NCBI RefSeq assembly: GCF_019799905.1
Contig: NZ_JABGCI010000011.1
Coordinates: 1-64,000 of the forward strand
From: Trujillonella endophytica
Lineage (GTDB): Bacteria > Actinomycetota > Actinomycetes > Mycobacteriales > Geodermatophilaceae
DNA length: 64,000 bases
Direction of reading: 5' to 3'
Part shown: positions 23,906 through 33,222 of the stretch, piece by piece
Numbering within the stretch: position 1 is the first letter of the stretch
How the letters are laid out: the number at the start of each line of letters is the position of its first letter
Position numbers and translations under genes: made by a program
Notes under the pieces: model-generated
Seen by the model: the letters and a program-made list of their open reading frames with translations, nothing else
What the model was told of the DNA's origin: nothing
Databases searched by the model: none

Positions 23906-26128
23906 ATGCAGCGATCCGGCAACCTCGCCGGGCGGGTCGGACGGTGGAGCGCCCGGCACCGCAAGACGGCCGTGCTCGGCTGGCTGACCTTCGTACTGGC
24001 CGCCCTCGCGATCGGCGCGCTCGTGCCGCAGGGCGAGGTCACCGACGCCGAGGGCAGCCTGGGCGCGTCCGCGCAGGCCCAGCAGATCCTCGACGACAAC
24101 GGCTGGGAGGAGCCCGCCTCGGAGATGGTCCTGGTGCAGCGGGAGGACGAGGTGCCTGACGCCGCCGTCACCGCCGCGCTCACCGACCTGGTCGCCGCCC
24201 TGCGCGCCACTCCGGAGGCCACCAACGTCGTCAGCCCGCTGGACGGGGCGCCGCTCGTCTCCGCGGACGGCCGCTCGGCGCTGGTCACCCTCGACATCGC
24301 CGGCGACGCGGAGACGGCCGACGAGCGCCTCGAGCCGATCCGGGACGCCGTCGCCGCCGTCGCCGCGGACCACGGCGACGTCCGGGTCGAGCAGTTCGGC
24401 GACACCAGTGCCGACGTGGCCATCGGTGACACCCTCGACGAGGACTTCCAGCGGGCCGAGCTGCTGTCCATCCCGATCACGCTGGCCGTCCTGCTGCTGA
24501 CGTTCGGCGCGCTCGTGGCCGCCGTCCTGCCGCTGGTGTTCGCGCTGACCGCGTTCGTCGGCGCGCTCGGGCTGCTCAGCCTGACCAGCCAGATCTGGCA
24601 CGTGGACGAGAGCGCGCAGATCGTCATGCTGCTCATCGGCCTCGCCGTCGGCGTCGACTACTCGCTCTTCTACCTCAAGCGCGAGCGGGAGGAGCGGGCG
24701 AAGGGCGCCGGCCCGGTCGACGCCCTCGACATCGCCGCCGCCACCTCCGGCCGGTCGGTGCTGATCTCCGGCATCACGGTCGTCGTCGCGATGGCCGGCA
24801 TGTTCCTCACCGGCTTCTCCGCCTTCACCGGCATGGCCTCGGCCACCATCCTGGTCGTCGCCATCTCGGTGGTCGGCTCGCTGACCGTGCTGCCGGCGAT
24901 GATGGCGTGGCTGGGCGACCGGGTCGAGAAGGGCCGGCTGCCGTTCTCCCGCCGCCGGGAGGCCCGGCCCGGCCGGTTCTGGCCCGCGGTGCTCGGGGTG
25001 GTGCTGCGCCGGCCACTGGTCGCCACGCTGGTCGCCGGGGCGGCCCTCGTCGGCCTCGCCCTCCCCGCGCTGTCGATGGACCTGCGCAACGAGAGCGTCA
25101 ACGACCTCCCCCAGGACCTCCCGATCATCCAGACCTACAACCGGATCACCGAGGCGTTCCCCGGCGGGCCGTCACCGGCCGCGGTCGTGATCGAGGCGCC
25201 GGACGTGGACGCCCCCGAGGTGCAGGCCGCCCTCGCCGACCTGCGCGAGCGGGCGCTGGCCAGCGGGCAGATGAACGACCCGATCGACGTCGAGACCGAC
25301 CCGGCCGGCACCGTCGCCGTGGTCAGCGTGCCGCTGGTCGGTGACGGCGAGGAGCAGGCGTCGCGCGACGCGCTCGCGACCCTCGAGGACATCGTCCCCG
25401 CCACGGTCGGCGCGGTGGACGGCGTGACGGCCGTGGTCAGCGGCGGCACCGCCGAGTCCGTGGCCTTCGACGAGCTCATGGCCGAGCGGACGCCCTACGT
25501 GTTCGCGTTCGTCCTCGTGCTGGCCTTCGTGCTGCTGCTCGTCTCGTTCCGGTCGGTGACCATCGCGATCACCGCGATCGTCCTCAACCTTCTCAGCGTC
25601 GCGGCGGCGTACGGCGCCCTGGTGCTGGTCTTCCAGGAGGGCGTGGGTGCCGACCTCATCGGCCTGGACCGCACCGACGGCATCGTGAACTGGATCCCGC
25701 TGTTCCTCTTCGTGATCCTCTTCGGCCTGTCGATGGACTACCACGTCTTCATCCTGGGGCGGATCCGCGAGGGTCACGACCGTGGTCTGCCCACCCGGAC
25801 GGCGGTCGCCCGGGGCATCATCTCGTCGGCGGGGACGGTCACCAGCGCCGCGGTGATCATGGTCTTCGTCTTCCTCACCTTCGTGACGCTGTCCATGACG
25901 TCGCTGAAGCAGGTCGGGCTCGGTCTGGCGGTCGCGGTGCTGCTGGACGCGACGGTGGTGCGGGCGGTGCTCGTCCCGGCGGTGATGCAGCTGCTCGGCG
26001 ACGCCAACTGGTACCTCCCGCGGTGGCTGCGCTGGCTGCCGGAGCTGCGGCACGAGGACGCCGCGCCGGTCGCCGTCCCGGCGCCGCGGGTCGTGGAGCA
26101 CGAGGGCGCCGTCCTGGTCCGCGACTGA
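23906..26128 (+). CDS. MMPL/RND-family membrane transporter
   Basis: A 740-residue protein starting at ATG 23906 after CAGGAGA. It follows the actinobacterial MMPL plan: helix 1 near residues 20-45 (KTAVLGWLTFVLAALAIGAL), a first exoplasmic domain, a helix cluster about 185-330 with the conserved GLAVGVDYSLFYLKREREER, a second exoplasmic domain, and a C-terminal helix cluster with FVILFGLSMDYHVFILGRIR. The paired D-Y motifs (GVDYSLF and SMDYHVF) are the proton-relay residues of MmpL3-like transporters. It probably moves lipids or small hydrophobic compounds across the membrane using the proton gradient. It is convergent with the thioesterase gene (13 bases between stops). Confidence 0.9.
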   Translation: MQRSGNLAGRVGRWSARHRKTAVLGWLTFVLAALAIGALVPQGEVTDAEGSLGASAQAQQILDDNGWEEPASEMVLVQREDEVPDAAVTAALTDLVAALRATPEATNVVSPLDGAPLVSADGRSALVTLDIAGDAETADERLEPIRDAVAAVAADHGDVRVEQFGDTSADVAIGDTLDEDFQRAELLSIPITLAVLLLTFGALVAAVLPLVFALTAFVGALGLLSLTSQIWHVDESAQIVMLLIGLAVGVDYSLFYLKREREERAKGAGPVDALDIAAATSGRSVLISGITVVVAMAGMFLTGFSAFTGMASATILVVAISVVGSLTVLPAMMAWLGDRVEKGRLPFSRRREARPGRFWPAVLGVVLRRPLVATLVAGAALVGLALPALSMDLRNESVNDLPQDLPIIQTYNRITEAFPGGPSPAAVVIEAPDVDAPEVQAALADLRERALASGQMNDPIDVETDPAGTVAVVSVPLVGDGEEQASRDALATLEDIVPATVGAVDGVTAVVSGGTAESVAFDELMAERTPYVFAFVLVLAFVLLLVSFRSVTIAITAIVLNLLSVAAAYGALVLVFQEGVGADLIGLDRTDGIVNWIPLFLFVILFGLSMDYHVFILGRIREGHDRGLPTRTAVARGIISSAGTVTSAAVIMVFVFLTFVTLSMTSLKQVGLGLAVAVLLDATVVRAVLVPAVMQLLGDANWYLPRWLRWLPELRHEDAAPVAVPAPRVVEHEGAVLVRD

Positions 26129-26141
26129 GTACCCGCTGCGG

Positions 26142-26558
26142 TCAGCCGGCGGGGACGACGGACTTGGTGACCTGGCCGAACGCGACCGTGCGGCCGTCGA
26201 CCGTGGCCTCGGACCGCAGGAAGGCCAGGGTGCGTCCGCGCCGCACCAGCTCCGCCCGCAGGTGCAGCCGGGCGCCCCCGGGCACGGGGCGCAGCAGCGA
26301 GGACGTCGCGTCGTGGGTGACGGCGTTCTCGTCGGCCGTCAGCTCCGGCAGCAATCGCAGGTAGGCGGTGACGTCGAGCAGAGCGGCGACAAGCCCGCCG
26401 TGCAGCACCGCCGCGTTGTTCAGCGACTCCGGCCCGACCGGCAGGACGGCGCCCGCCCGGGGGTCGGCCGGATCGGCCAGCTCCAGGCCCAGCCACCGGT
26501 GCAGCGGTACCTCGAGCACCCCGCGGACCCGGGCGGCGAGGACGTCGTCGTCGAGCAC
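26142..26558 (-). CDS. PaaI-like hotdog thioesterase
   Basis: A 138-residue single hotdog domain from GTG 26558. The signature is SLNNAAVLHGGLVAALLDVT, with the HGG loop and the catalytic acidic residue in the following helix; the second half GARLHLRAELVRRGRTLAFL closes the fold. Family members hydrolyse acyl-CoA or aryl-CoA thioesters and often sit beside aromatic catabolic genes. It lies 12 bases downstream of the MarR gene on the same strand, so it may be co-transcribed and serve the adjoining island. The substrate is unknown. Confidence 0.82.
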   Translation of the reverse strand: MLDDDVLAARVRGVLEVPLHRWLGLELADPADPRAGAVLPVGPESLNNAAVLHGGLVAALLDVTAYLRLLPELTADENAVTHDATSSLLRPVPGGARLHLRAELVRRGRTLAFLRSEATVDGRTVAFGQVTKSVVPAG

Positions 26559-26570
26559 CCCACCACCCTG

Positions 26571-27089
26571 TCATCCGCCGGTGTGTCGGCGAACGGCGGC
26601 GACCGAGTGGCCGAGCGCGCGCAGCAGGTCCGCCAGCTGCGCGCGCTCTCCGGCGGGCAGTCCCGCGAGCAGCTGGTCCTCGAGGGCGATGTGCTCCTCG
26701 TAGACGGCGTCGATGCGCGCCAGCCCGGCGGGGGTGAGCTCGGCGTAGACCACCCTCCGGTCGTCGGCGGACCGGACCCGGCGCACCAGTCCCTCGGCCT
26801 CCAGCCGGTCGATGCGCAGCGTCGTGGCGGCAGAGGTGAGCAGCGTGGCCTCGGCGAGCTCGCCGGTCGTGCGCCGGTGCGTGGGAGCGGCCCGGCGCAG
26901 CTGGGACAGCAGGTCGAAGGCGGCCGTGGTGATGCCGTGCCGGTCGTGCAGCCGGCGGACCGCGGCCCGCCGCATCAGGTCCAGGCGCGCGATCCGCCCG
27001 AAGACGCCGATGCTCGCCGGGTCGACGTCCGGGCGCACCGCCGCCCAGCTCTCCACCACGGCGTCGACCTCGTCGGCCTCCCGTTGCAC
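26571..27089 (-). CDS. MarR-family transcriptional regulator (left boundary of catabolic island)
   Basis: About 172 residues from GTG 27089, chosen for the GGGAGG 5 bases upstream; an ATG at 27134 is in frame but has no clear site. It has the winged-helix core of MarR proteins: dimerisation helices at both ends, recognition segment ATLLTSAATTLRIDRLEAEG, and the wing LVRRVRSADDRRVVYAELTP. It resembles the MarR protein at 50743-51303 (shared VFGRIARL.../VFGRLHRS..., LSQLRRAAP/LAALRRSGA), and the two probably arose by duplication. The TAAGCGCTTA palindrome lies between it and the divergent monooxygenase gene. It is a candidate ligand-responsive repressor of the island. Confidence 0.88.
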   Translation of the reverse strand: MQREADEVDAVVESWAAVRPDVDPASIGVFGRIARLDLMRRAAVRRLHDRHGITTAAFDLLSQLRRAAPTHRRTTGELAEATLLTSAATTLRIDRLEAEGLVRRVRSADDRRVVYAELTPAGLARIDAVYEEHIALEDQLLAGLPAGERAQLADLLRALGHSVAAVRRHTGG

Positions 27090-27150
27090 GGTGCCTCCCT
27101 GCGATTCCGGACGGATGCCTTGCTGGAAAGACATCGGCAGGCTAAGAATA

Positions 27151-27160
27151 TAAGCGCTTA
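27151..27160. promoter_or_regulatory. Island operator box A (TAAGCGCTTA)
   Basis: A perfect 10-bp palindrome in the MarR/monooxygenase divergent region, within locally AT-rich sequence. It is the symmetric member of a box seen upstream of all six transcription units of the island (consensus near TGAGYGCNAAG). It is likely a MarR operator. Confidence 0.6.
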
Positions 27161-27204
27161 CACATCTGGGCGGAAGCGAACCGTCGCGGCCTCGAGGAGG
27201 ACCC

Positions 27205-28332
27205 ATGAGCGAGCAGCTGGTCGGGATCGTCGGCGGCGGCGTGGGCGGGATGGCCGCGGCCATCGCACTGCGGCACCTCGGCCGGGAGGTCGTCGTCTTC
27301 GAGCAGGCCGCCCGCCTCGGTCGCGTCGGCGCGGACATCAACCTCACCCCCAACGCCGTCCGCGCGCTCGACGGGCTGGGTGTGGGGGAGGGGCTGCGCC
27401 GGACGGCGGCCCGGCCCACGCACCGGATCAGCCGCACATGGGACACCGGCGAGGAGACCTCCCGCCTGGAGATGGGCGGCGCCGCCGAGGAGCGCTACGG
27501 CTCCCCGCAGCTGACCATCCACCGCGCCGACCTGCTCGACGCGCTCGTGCCGGCCCTCCCCGAGGGCGTGCTCCGCCTGGGCTGCGCGCTGTCGGCGCTG
27601 CGCGAGGACGACGACCGCACCGTGCTCGAGTTCGCCGACGGCGCCACGGCCACCGTCGACGTGCTGGTCGGCGCCGACGGGATCCACTCGGTCGTCCGCG
27701 AGGCGCTGTTCGGTCCGGAGCAGCCGGAGTTCACCGGGGTCGTGGCCTACCGCGCCGTCGTCCCCGCGGCGCGGCTCGACGTCCCGAACCTGGGCGCCTT
27801 CACCAAGTGGTGGGGCCCGGACCCGGCCACTCAGATCGTCACGTTCCCGCTGAACCGCGGGGAGGACGTGTTCGTCTTCGCCACCCGTCCCCAGGACTCG
27901 TGGCGCGAGGAGTCGTGGACCGCGCCGGGCGACGTCGGGGAGCTGCGTCGCGCCTATGCCTCCTTCCACCCCGAGGCCCGCGCGCTGCTGGACGCCTGCG
28001 ACTCGGTGCTGAAGTCCGCGCTGTACGTCCGGGACCCGCTGCCGCGCTGGTCGACCGGCACGCGGACCCTGCTCGGCGACGCCTGTCACCCGATGATGCC
28101 GTTCATGGCCCAGGGGGCCGGGATGGCCATCGAGGACGCCGTCGTGCTGGCCCGGTCGCTGGTCGCGCACGGGCCGGGCGACGCCGCCGCCGCGCTCCAG
28201 GCCTACGAGGCCGCCCGCCGGCCCCGCAGCGCCGACGTGCAGATCGGCTCGCGCGGCAACGACTGGCTGCGCACCGCCGGCAACGCGGACTGGGTCTACG
28301 GGTACGACGCCTGGTCGGTCCCGCTCGGCTGA
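27205..28332 (+). CDS. FAD-dependent monooxygenase, NicC (6-hydroxynicotinate 3-monooxygenase)-like
   Basis: A 375-residue class A flavoprotein monooxygenase. It has the N-terminal dinucleotide fold GIVGGGVGGMAAAIALRHLG, the mid-protein DG motif VLVGADGIHSVVREALFG and the second FAD motif LLGDACHPMMPFMAQGAGMA. The closing segment NDWLRTAGNADWVYGYDAW closely matches the end of Pseudomonas NicC as I recall it (WLYSQEDPAWVYGYDLY), and LTIHRADLLDAL also matches. NicC carries out decarboxylative hydroxylation of 6-hydroxynicotinate with NADH and O2. The substrate here may be another hydroxylated pyridine or benzene carboxylate. It is divergent from MarR, with box A between them, and has GGAGG just before the ATG. 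Confidence 0.8.
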   Translation: MSEQLVGIVGGGVGGMAAAIALRHLGREVVVFEQAARLGRVGADINLTPNAVRALDGLGVGEGLRRTAARPTHRISRTWDTGEETSRLEMGGAAEERYGSPQLTIHRADLLDALVPALPEGVLRLGCALSALREDDDRTVLEFADGATATVDVLVGADGIHSVVREALFGPEQPEFTGVVAYRAVVPAARLDVPNLGAFTKWWGPDPATQIVTFPLNRGEDVFVFATRPQDSWREESWTAPGDVGELRRAYASFHPEARALLDACDSVLKSALYVRDPLPRWSTGTRTLLGDACHPMMPFMAQGAGMAIEDAVVLARSLVAHGPGDAAAALQAYEAARRPRSADVQIGSRGNDWLRTAGNADWVYGYDAWSVPLG

Positions 28333-28435
28333 GCCGGTCCGGGACCAGGTCACGCTCAGGTAAATCCTCGGTCACTTCTCGTCAAACCCTTGACCCCTCA
28401 GAGGCATGTGGCAAAGCTGCTTTCAGCATGACTTC

Positions 28436-28445
28436 TGAGTGCTAA
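28436..28445 (+). promoter_or_regulatory. Island operator box B (TGAGTGCTAA)
   Basis: It lies 43 bases before the start of the first binding-protein gene, downstream of a -35-like TTGACC (28390-28395). It continues as AGACA, matching the extended consensus CTGAGNGCNAAGA of the other boxes. Confidence 0.6.
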
Positions 28446-28488
28446 GACACAGTCTCGGCCGCGGCCGGGCGCGGCGAGAGGTTCGACG

Positions 28489-29460
28489 ATGCGCGTACGC
28501 GGAACGACGGCTGTTGTCCTGACCGGAGCGCTGGTGGCCCTGGCCGGCTGCGGTTCCGACGAGGACTCGAACTCCTCCGGCGAGGGCTCGGGCGACGGTG
28601 GCAGCCTGGAGACGACCGAGGTCACCGTCGGCGTGCTGCCTCTCGCCGATTACGCAGCCGTGTACTGGGCCGACGAGAAGGGCTTCTTCGAGGAGGAGGG
28701 GCTCGAGGTCACCCTCCAGCCGCTGCAGGGCGGCCCGATCGGTATCCAGAGCGCGGCCTCCGGCGACGTGGACTTCAGCTTCGCCAACACCATCTCCACC
28801 ACGATCGCCCAGTCCACCGGCATCCCGGTCGAGGTGGTCGCCCTCTCCAGCGCCATCGGGGACGGCAGCCAGCTCTACGTGGTGCAGCCGGACTCCCCGG
28901 TCCAGTCGATCGAGGACCTCGACGGCGTCACGGTCGGGGTCAACACCACGAACAACATCGGCGACGTCACCTTCCGCGCTCTCGCCGACGCCGAGGGCGT
29001 GGACGTCGAGCCGGACTTCGTCGAGGTGCCCTTCCCCGAGATGATCGCCGGCGTCCAGGCCGGCTCGATCGAGGTCGGATACGTCCCCGAGCCGTTCGCG
29101 TCCGCCGCGACCGCCGCGGGGCTGCGCACCGTCGTCGACCTCACCGACGGGCCGGCGTCCCAGCTGCCGGCGGCCGGCTTCGTCGCCGGGACGTCCTTCG
29201 TCGAGGACAACCCGAACACCACGGCTGCCTTCGCGCGGGCGATCTATGCCGCCGGCGCGGACATCTCGGCGAACGAGGACGAGTTCCGCACCTGGCTGCC
29301 CACCATCGCCCAGGTCGACGAGGACGTCGCGGCGAGCATGAGCCTGCCGGTCTTCTTCGACGAGGCCGACGCCGACGAGCTGCAGCGCGTGGCGGACCTG
29401 CTCATGGACCAGGGCCTCATCGAGGAGTACTCCGTCGAGGAGAACTTCTTCCAGCCCTGA
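28489..29460 (+). CDS. NitT/TauT-type ABC transporter substrate-binding lipoprotein (first copy)
   Basis: A 323-residue protein with a lipoprotein signal (VVLTGALVALAGC-GSDE) and an acidic Gly/Ser spacer. A NMT1/SsuA-like bilobal binding domain follows: ADYAAVYWADEKGFFEEEGL, the central DLDGVTVGVNTTNNIGDVTF, then VPFPEMIAGVQAGSIEVGYV. It is clearly paralogous to the 37291-38292 protein, with the same block order and many identical stretches (EVPFPEM, VQAGSI, EDNPNT, WLPTIAQV). This family captures small organic acids, sulfonates, pyrimidine precursors or aromatic acids. It heads an apparent operon with the molybdenum hydroxylase and a permease, preceded by box B. The cognate ABC core is probably the one at 34627-37196. 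Confidence 0.88.
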   Translation: MRVRGTTAVVLTGALVALAGCGSDEDSNSSGEGSGDGGSLETTEVTVGVLPLADYAAVYWADEKGFFEEEGLEVTLQPLQGGPIGIQSAASGDVDFSFANTISTTIAQSTGIPVEVVALSSAIGDGSQLYVVQPDSPVQSIEDLDGVTVGVNTTNNIGDVTFRALADAEGVDVEPDFVEVPFPEMIAGVQAGSIEVGYVPEPFASAATAAGLRTVVDLTDGPASQLPAAGFVAGTSFVEDNPNTTAAFARAIYAAGADISANEDEFRTWLPTIAQVDEDVAASMSLPVFFDEADADELQRVADLLMDQGLIEEYSVEENFFQP

Positions 29461-29510
29461 CCTGCTGCCGGGGCACGCGCACCACCCGACACCGACGACG
29501 GGACCACAGC

Positions 29511-30371
29511 ATGAGAACCCAGGCCCGGGGAGCTGGGCTGGTCGCCCAGTCCCAGCGCGCCCTCGCCCCGTTCCTCCTCGTCCGGCCGCAGTCCCTGGAC
29601 GCGCTGCGCGAGGCGGTGCACGAGCACCCCGGTGCCACGCTGGTGGCCGGCAGCACCGACGTCTTCGCGCGGATCCGGGAGGGTCTCAGCCCCCGGGTGG
29701 TCATCGCACTCCGCGGCGTCCCCGAGCTCGGCTCGATCGATGCCGCGGACGGCGCCCTCCGGCTCGGCGCCACGGTGACCCACCACGCCGGCTGCCGCAG
29801 CGACGTCGTGGCCGGTGCGGTCCCCGGCCTGGCCGCGGCGTGGGCACAGATCGCCACCGTCCGCATCCGCCGCAGCGCCACGCTCGGCGGGAACCTGATG
29901 GCCCGCCGGGTCCGTTACGAGCTGCCGGTCGTCCTCGGGGCCCTCGGCGCCCGGCTGGAGTTCCTGGGCGGCGCGAATCTGCCGGTGCCCGAGCTCTGGG
30001 ACGCCGACCTCGCCGAGCTGGGGTGCCTCACCGCCGCCGTCGTCCCCACCGCGGACCTGGTCTGGTCGGGGTACGACCGCTCCCTGCGTCCCCTGACGAC
30101 GCTCGCCCTGGCGCTGCGCCGGACGGGCGGGGGCATCGCCGTCTCGGCGACCGTCGGCTCGGAGTGCACCCGCCCGGTCACGCTGACGGCCGAGCGGGAC
30201 GTCGCGGACCTGCGCGACCTGGCGGACCTGGGGGCCGAGCTGGCCGCGGCCCTCCCCGACCACGTCGCCGACGTCAACGGGCCCGCGGACTACCGCCGGC
30301 ACGTCGCCGGCGTGCAGATCGACCGGCTGCTCGCCCGGGCGGCCACCGACCAGGCAGGAGCCGCGCTGTGA
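29511..30371 (+). CDS. Molybdenum hydroxylase FAD-binding (medium) subunit
   Basis: A 286-residue CoxM/XdhB-type protein. It contains the FAD pyrophosphate loop TLVAGSTDVFARIREG and the second flavin motif TVRIRRSATLGGNLMARRVR, matching the family's ATLGGNL. The C-terminal CO-dehydrogenase flavoprotein subdomain is present but short and poorly conserved. It passes electrons from the 2Fe-2S subunit to an acceptor. The stop overlaps the start of the 2Fe-2S gene, giving the order M-S-L as in cox-type and nicotinate-dehydrogenase-type operons. It is cytoplasmic. Confidence 0.85.
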   Translation: MRTQARGAGLVAQSQRALAPFLLVRPQSLDALREAVHEHPGATLVAGSTDVFARIREGLSPRVVIALRGVPELGSIDAADGALRLGATVTHHAGCRSDVVAGAVPGLAAAWAQIATVRIRRSATLGGNLMARRVRYELPVVLGALGARLEFLGGANLPVPELWDADLAELGCLTAAVVPTADLVWSGYDRSLRPLTTLALALRRTGGGIAVSATVGSECTRPVTLTAERDVADLRDLADLGAELAAALPDHVADVNGPADYRRHVAGVQIDRLLARAATDQAGAAL

Positions 30372-30880
30372 CCCAGCCCGACGAGCAGACCACCGTCCGG
30401 GTGGACGTCGACGTCAACGGCCGCCACCACGAGCTCGCGGTGCCGACCAGCACCGTGCTGTCGGACCTGCTGCGCGACGAGCTCGGACTCCAGGGCGTGC
30501 GGACCTCCTGCGAGCGCGCCGTCTGCGGGGCGTGCACCGTCCTCGTCGACGGCACGCCCACCGCCTCCTGCTCGACGTTCGCCTTCGACGTCGACGGCGC
30601 CGCCGTGCGGACGGTCGAGGGTCTCGCCACCGAGGGCGCGCTCTCGCCCGAGCAGCAGGCGTTCGCCGAGTGCGGCGGCTTCCAGTGCGGCTTCTGCACC
30701 TCCGGGATGCTGGTGCTCACCAAGGCGCTGCTCGACGAGGACCCCGATCCGAGCCGGGAGACCATCCGGGCCTGGATCAGCTCGAACACCTGCCGGTGCA
30801 CCGGCTACGAGATGATCCTGGAGTCGGTCGAGCGAGCCGCCCAGCTGCGCGCCGAGCAGGGGATGGGGGCCCGCCGGTGA
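30368..30880 (+). CDS. Molybdenum hydroxylase 2Fe-2S (small) subunit
   Basis: A 170-residue protein from GTG 30368. The plant-ferredoxin-like domain carries TSCERAVCGACTVLVDG, with the third Cys of that cluster in TASCSTF. The second cluster domain has GGFQCGFCTSGMLV and the pair in SSNTCRCTGYEMI, so all eight cluster Cys are present. It shuttles electrons from the Mo-pterin site to FAD. It overlaps both neighbours by 4 bases, so the three subunits should be made in equal amounts. Confidence 0.95.
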   Translation: MTQPDEQTTVRVDVDVNGRHHELAVPTSTVLSDLLRDELGLQGVRTSCERAVCGACTVLVDGTPTASCSTFAFDVDGAAVRTVEGLATEGALSPEQQAFAECGGFQCGFCTSGMLVLTKALLDEDPDPSRETIRAWISSNTCRCTGYEMILESVERAAQLRAEQGMGARR

Positions 30881-33222
30881 CCGCCGACCCGCGCCGGCTC
30901 GCCCCCCGCGAGGGGCACATGCCCGAGCGCGACCGGCCCCGCGCCGACGCCCGGGCGAAGGTCACCGGCCAGGCGACGTACACGACCGACGTCCGCCGCG
31001 CCGGGATGCTGCACGCGAAGGTGCTGCGCAGCCCACACGCCCACGCGCGGATCGTCTCCGTCGACGCCTCGCGCGCCCGCGCGCTGCCCGGCGTGCACGC
31101 CGTCCTCACCCGGGACGAGGCGGCCGGACTCGCCCCGGTCGGCACGTTCGTCAAGGACTGGCCGGTGATCGCCGGGGACCGGGTCCGCTACCTCGGTGAC
31201 ACCGTCGCCGCCGTCGCGGCCGTCGACGAGCGCACCGCCCTGGCCGCCCTGGACCTCGTCGAGGTCGAGTACGAGCCACTGCCCGCGGTGACCGACGTCG
31301 GGGCGGCGCTCGCCGAGGGTGCCGTGGAGGTGTTCCCCGAGCCGCCGCTCGGGATCGTGCCGCACTACGGCCAGGGCGCCTCCGGGGCGCTGCGGCCGCT
31401 GCCCAACGTCCCCTACGAGTTCCGCTTCACCATGGGCGACGAGTCGGCGTGGGACGAGTGTGACCACGTCTTCACCGACGAGTTCCGCTTCTCGCGCATG
31501 AACCACATGCACCTGGAGCCCTTCGTCACCGTCGCCGAGGCCACCGACGAGGCGATCGAGGTGTGGTCGGCGGCGCAGTCGCCCTTCCCGCTGCGGCGCG
31601 ACCTCGCCACCGTCTTCGGGCTGCCGGAGAACCGGGTGCGCGTCAACGTGCCCTATCTCGGCGGCGGGTTCGGCGCGAAGCACGGCATCCGGGCCGAGTC
31701 GGTCGCCGTCCGGCTCTCCCAGCTCGCCGGCGGGCGGCCGGTGCGCTACTGCATGACGACCGAGGAGGTCTTCCTCACCAGCAGCCAGCACGCCGCCGTC
31801 CTGCGCTACCGCACCGGCGTGAAGGCCGACGGCACCTTCGTGGCGCGGTCGGCGGAGGTCCTGCTGGACGGCGGAGCCTACTCCGACCTCTCCCCGCTCG
31901 TGGCGGAGAAGGCCGGGTACCGCGCGGCGGGTGCCTACCGCTGGCGGTACCTGGACTCCGTCGCCCGGGCGGTCACCACCAACACCGTGCCGGCCAGCGC
32001 GTTCCGCGGCTTCGGCGGCACCCAGGCGACCTGGGCGGGCGAGCGGCAGGTCGACCTCATCGCCGAGCGACTGGGCATGCGCCCCTACGAGCTGCGGCTG
32101 AGGAACATGAAGGACCTCGGCGAGCTCTACGCGCCCGGCGAGACCCCGATCGACTCCGACCTCAAGGAGGGGCTGCGGATCGTGGCCGAGGCGATCGGCT
32201 ACGCCGACCGCGACCGGTCGGGCAACCGCGGCATGGGCGTGGCGGTCGGCATCAAGGACGGCGGCGGCGTCAACAAGCCGGCGCAGGCGCGGGTCAAGGT
32301 GACCACCCGCGGCGACGTCCTGCTGCAGTGCGCGCTCACCGAGATGGGCCAGGGCGGGCACTCGGCCATGGCCGCGCTCGTCGCCGAGGTGCTCGGCTGC
32401 CCCCGCGAGCGGGTGCGGTACGCGCCGATCGACACCGACCACTCGCCGTTCGACCAGGGCACCAACGCCTCCTCGGGCATCGCGGTCATGGGCTCGGCGG
32501 TCACCCAGGCCGCGCTGCGCGCCCGGGACGCGGTGCTGCAGTTCGCGGCCGACCAGCTCGGCGGGGTCGACCCGGCCGGCCTCACCCTCGAGGACTGGAC
32601 GGTCGTCGACGCGGCGGGGGAGCGGCACCCGCTCGTGCCGTGGATCATGCACACCTTCGGCGGCACCGGCTTCGAGTTCACCGGCGAGGGCTTCTTCAAG
32701 GCGACCAACAGCGACCTGGCTCCGCTCGAGGCCCCGTGCATCTTCTGGGAGGTCGGCTGGGCTGCCGCCGAGGTCGAGGTCGACCCCGACACCGGCAAGG
32801 TCACGCTGCTGCAGCTCGTGGTCAGCGGCGACGCCGGCCGCGTCATCAGCGAGCTCGGCGCGCGCGGGCAGGACGAGGGCGCCGCCGTCTTCGGGCTGGG
32901 CCAGGCGCTGTTCGAGGAGATGCGCTTCGAGGACGGCTGCCTGCTCAACGGGGAGGCGCTGCTCTACCGCGTGCCGCTCGCCGAGGACATCCCCGAGCGG
33001 TTCACCTCCATCACCCAGGAACAGGGCCACGCCGCGGGCCCGTTCGGCGCCAAGGGGCTGGCCGAGGGCACGATGCTGCCGGTCGCCCCGGCCATCGCCC
33101 AGGCGATCGCCGACGCCGTCGGGGCGCAGCTGACGGAGTTGCCGATGACGCCGGCCCGCGTGTGGGCGGCGCTGCGGGCACGGGAGGCGAGCGAGGCCGC
33201 CGGTGCCCCGGCCGCCGGCTGA
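30877..33222 (+). CDS. Molybdenum hydroxylase large (Mo-pterin) subunit, xanthine/nicotinate dehydrogenase family
   Basis: A 781-residue catalytic subunit from GTG 30877. The N-terminal aldehyde oxidase/xanthine dehydrogenase hammerhead domain spans residues about 20-135 (ADARAKVTGQATYTTDVRRA). The Mo-binding part has PYLGGGFGAKHGIRAESVAV, VPASAFRGFGGTQATWAGER (the xanthine-dehydrogenase-type FRGFG loop rather than the CO-dehydrogenase Cys loop), ALTEMGQGGHSAMAALVAEV, and the C-terminal GPFGAKGLAEGTMLPVAPAI with the likely catalytic Glu. These enzymes hydroxylate an electron-poor ring carbon with water. With the NicC-like gene nearby, an N-heteroaromatic carboxylate or a purine/pyrimidine is the best guess. 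No XdhC-type cofactor-insertion gene is in the window. Confidence 0.9.
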   Translation: MTADPRRLAPREGHMPERDRPRADARAKVTGQATYTTDVRRAGMLHAKVLRSPHAHARIVSVDASRARALPGVHAVLTRDEAAGLAPVGTFVKDWPVIAGDRVRYLGDTVAAVAAVDERTALAALDLVEVEYEPLPAVTDVGAALAEGAVEVFPEPPLGIVPHYGQGASGALRPLPNVPYEFRFTMGDESAWDECDHVFTDEFRFSRMNHMHLEPFVTVAEATDEAIEVWSAAQSPFPLRRDLATVFGLPENRVRVNVPYLGGGFGAKHGIRAESVAVRLSQLAGGRPVRYCMTTEEVFLTSSQHAAVLRYRTGVKADGTFVARSAEVLLDGGAYSDLSPLVAEKAGYRAAGAYRWRYLDSVARAVTTNTVPASAFRGFGGTQATWAGERQVDLIAERLGMRPYELRLRNMKDLGELYAPGETPIDSDLKEGLRIVAEAIGYADRDRSGNRGMGVAVGIKDGGGVNKPAQARVKVTTRGDVLLQCALTEMGQGGHSAMAALVAEVLGCPRERVRYAPIDTDHSPFDQGTNASSGIAVMGSAVTQAALRARDAVLQFAADQLGGVDPAGLTLEDWTVVDAAGERHPLVPWIMHTFGGTGFEFTGEGFFKATNSDLAPLEAPCIFWEVGWAAAEVEVDPDTGKVTLLQLVVSGDAGRVISELGARGQDEGAAVFGLGQALFEEMRFEDGCLLNGEALLYRVPLAEDIPERFTSITQEQGHAAGPFGAKGLAEGTMLPVAPAIAQAIADAVGAQLTELPMTPARVWAALRAREASEAAGAPAAG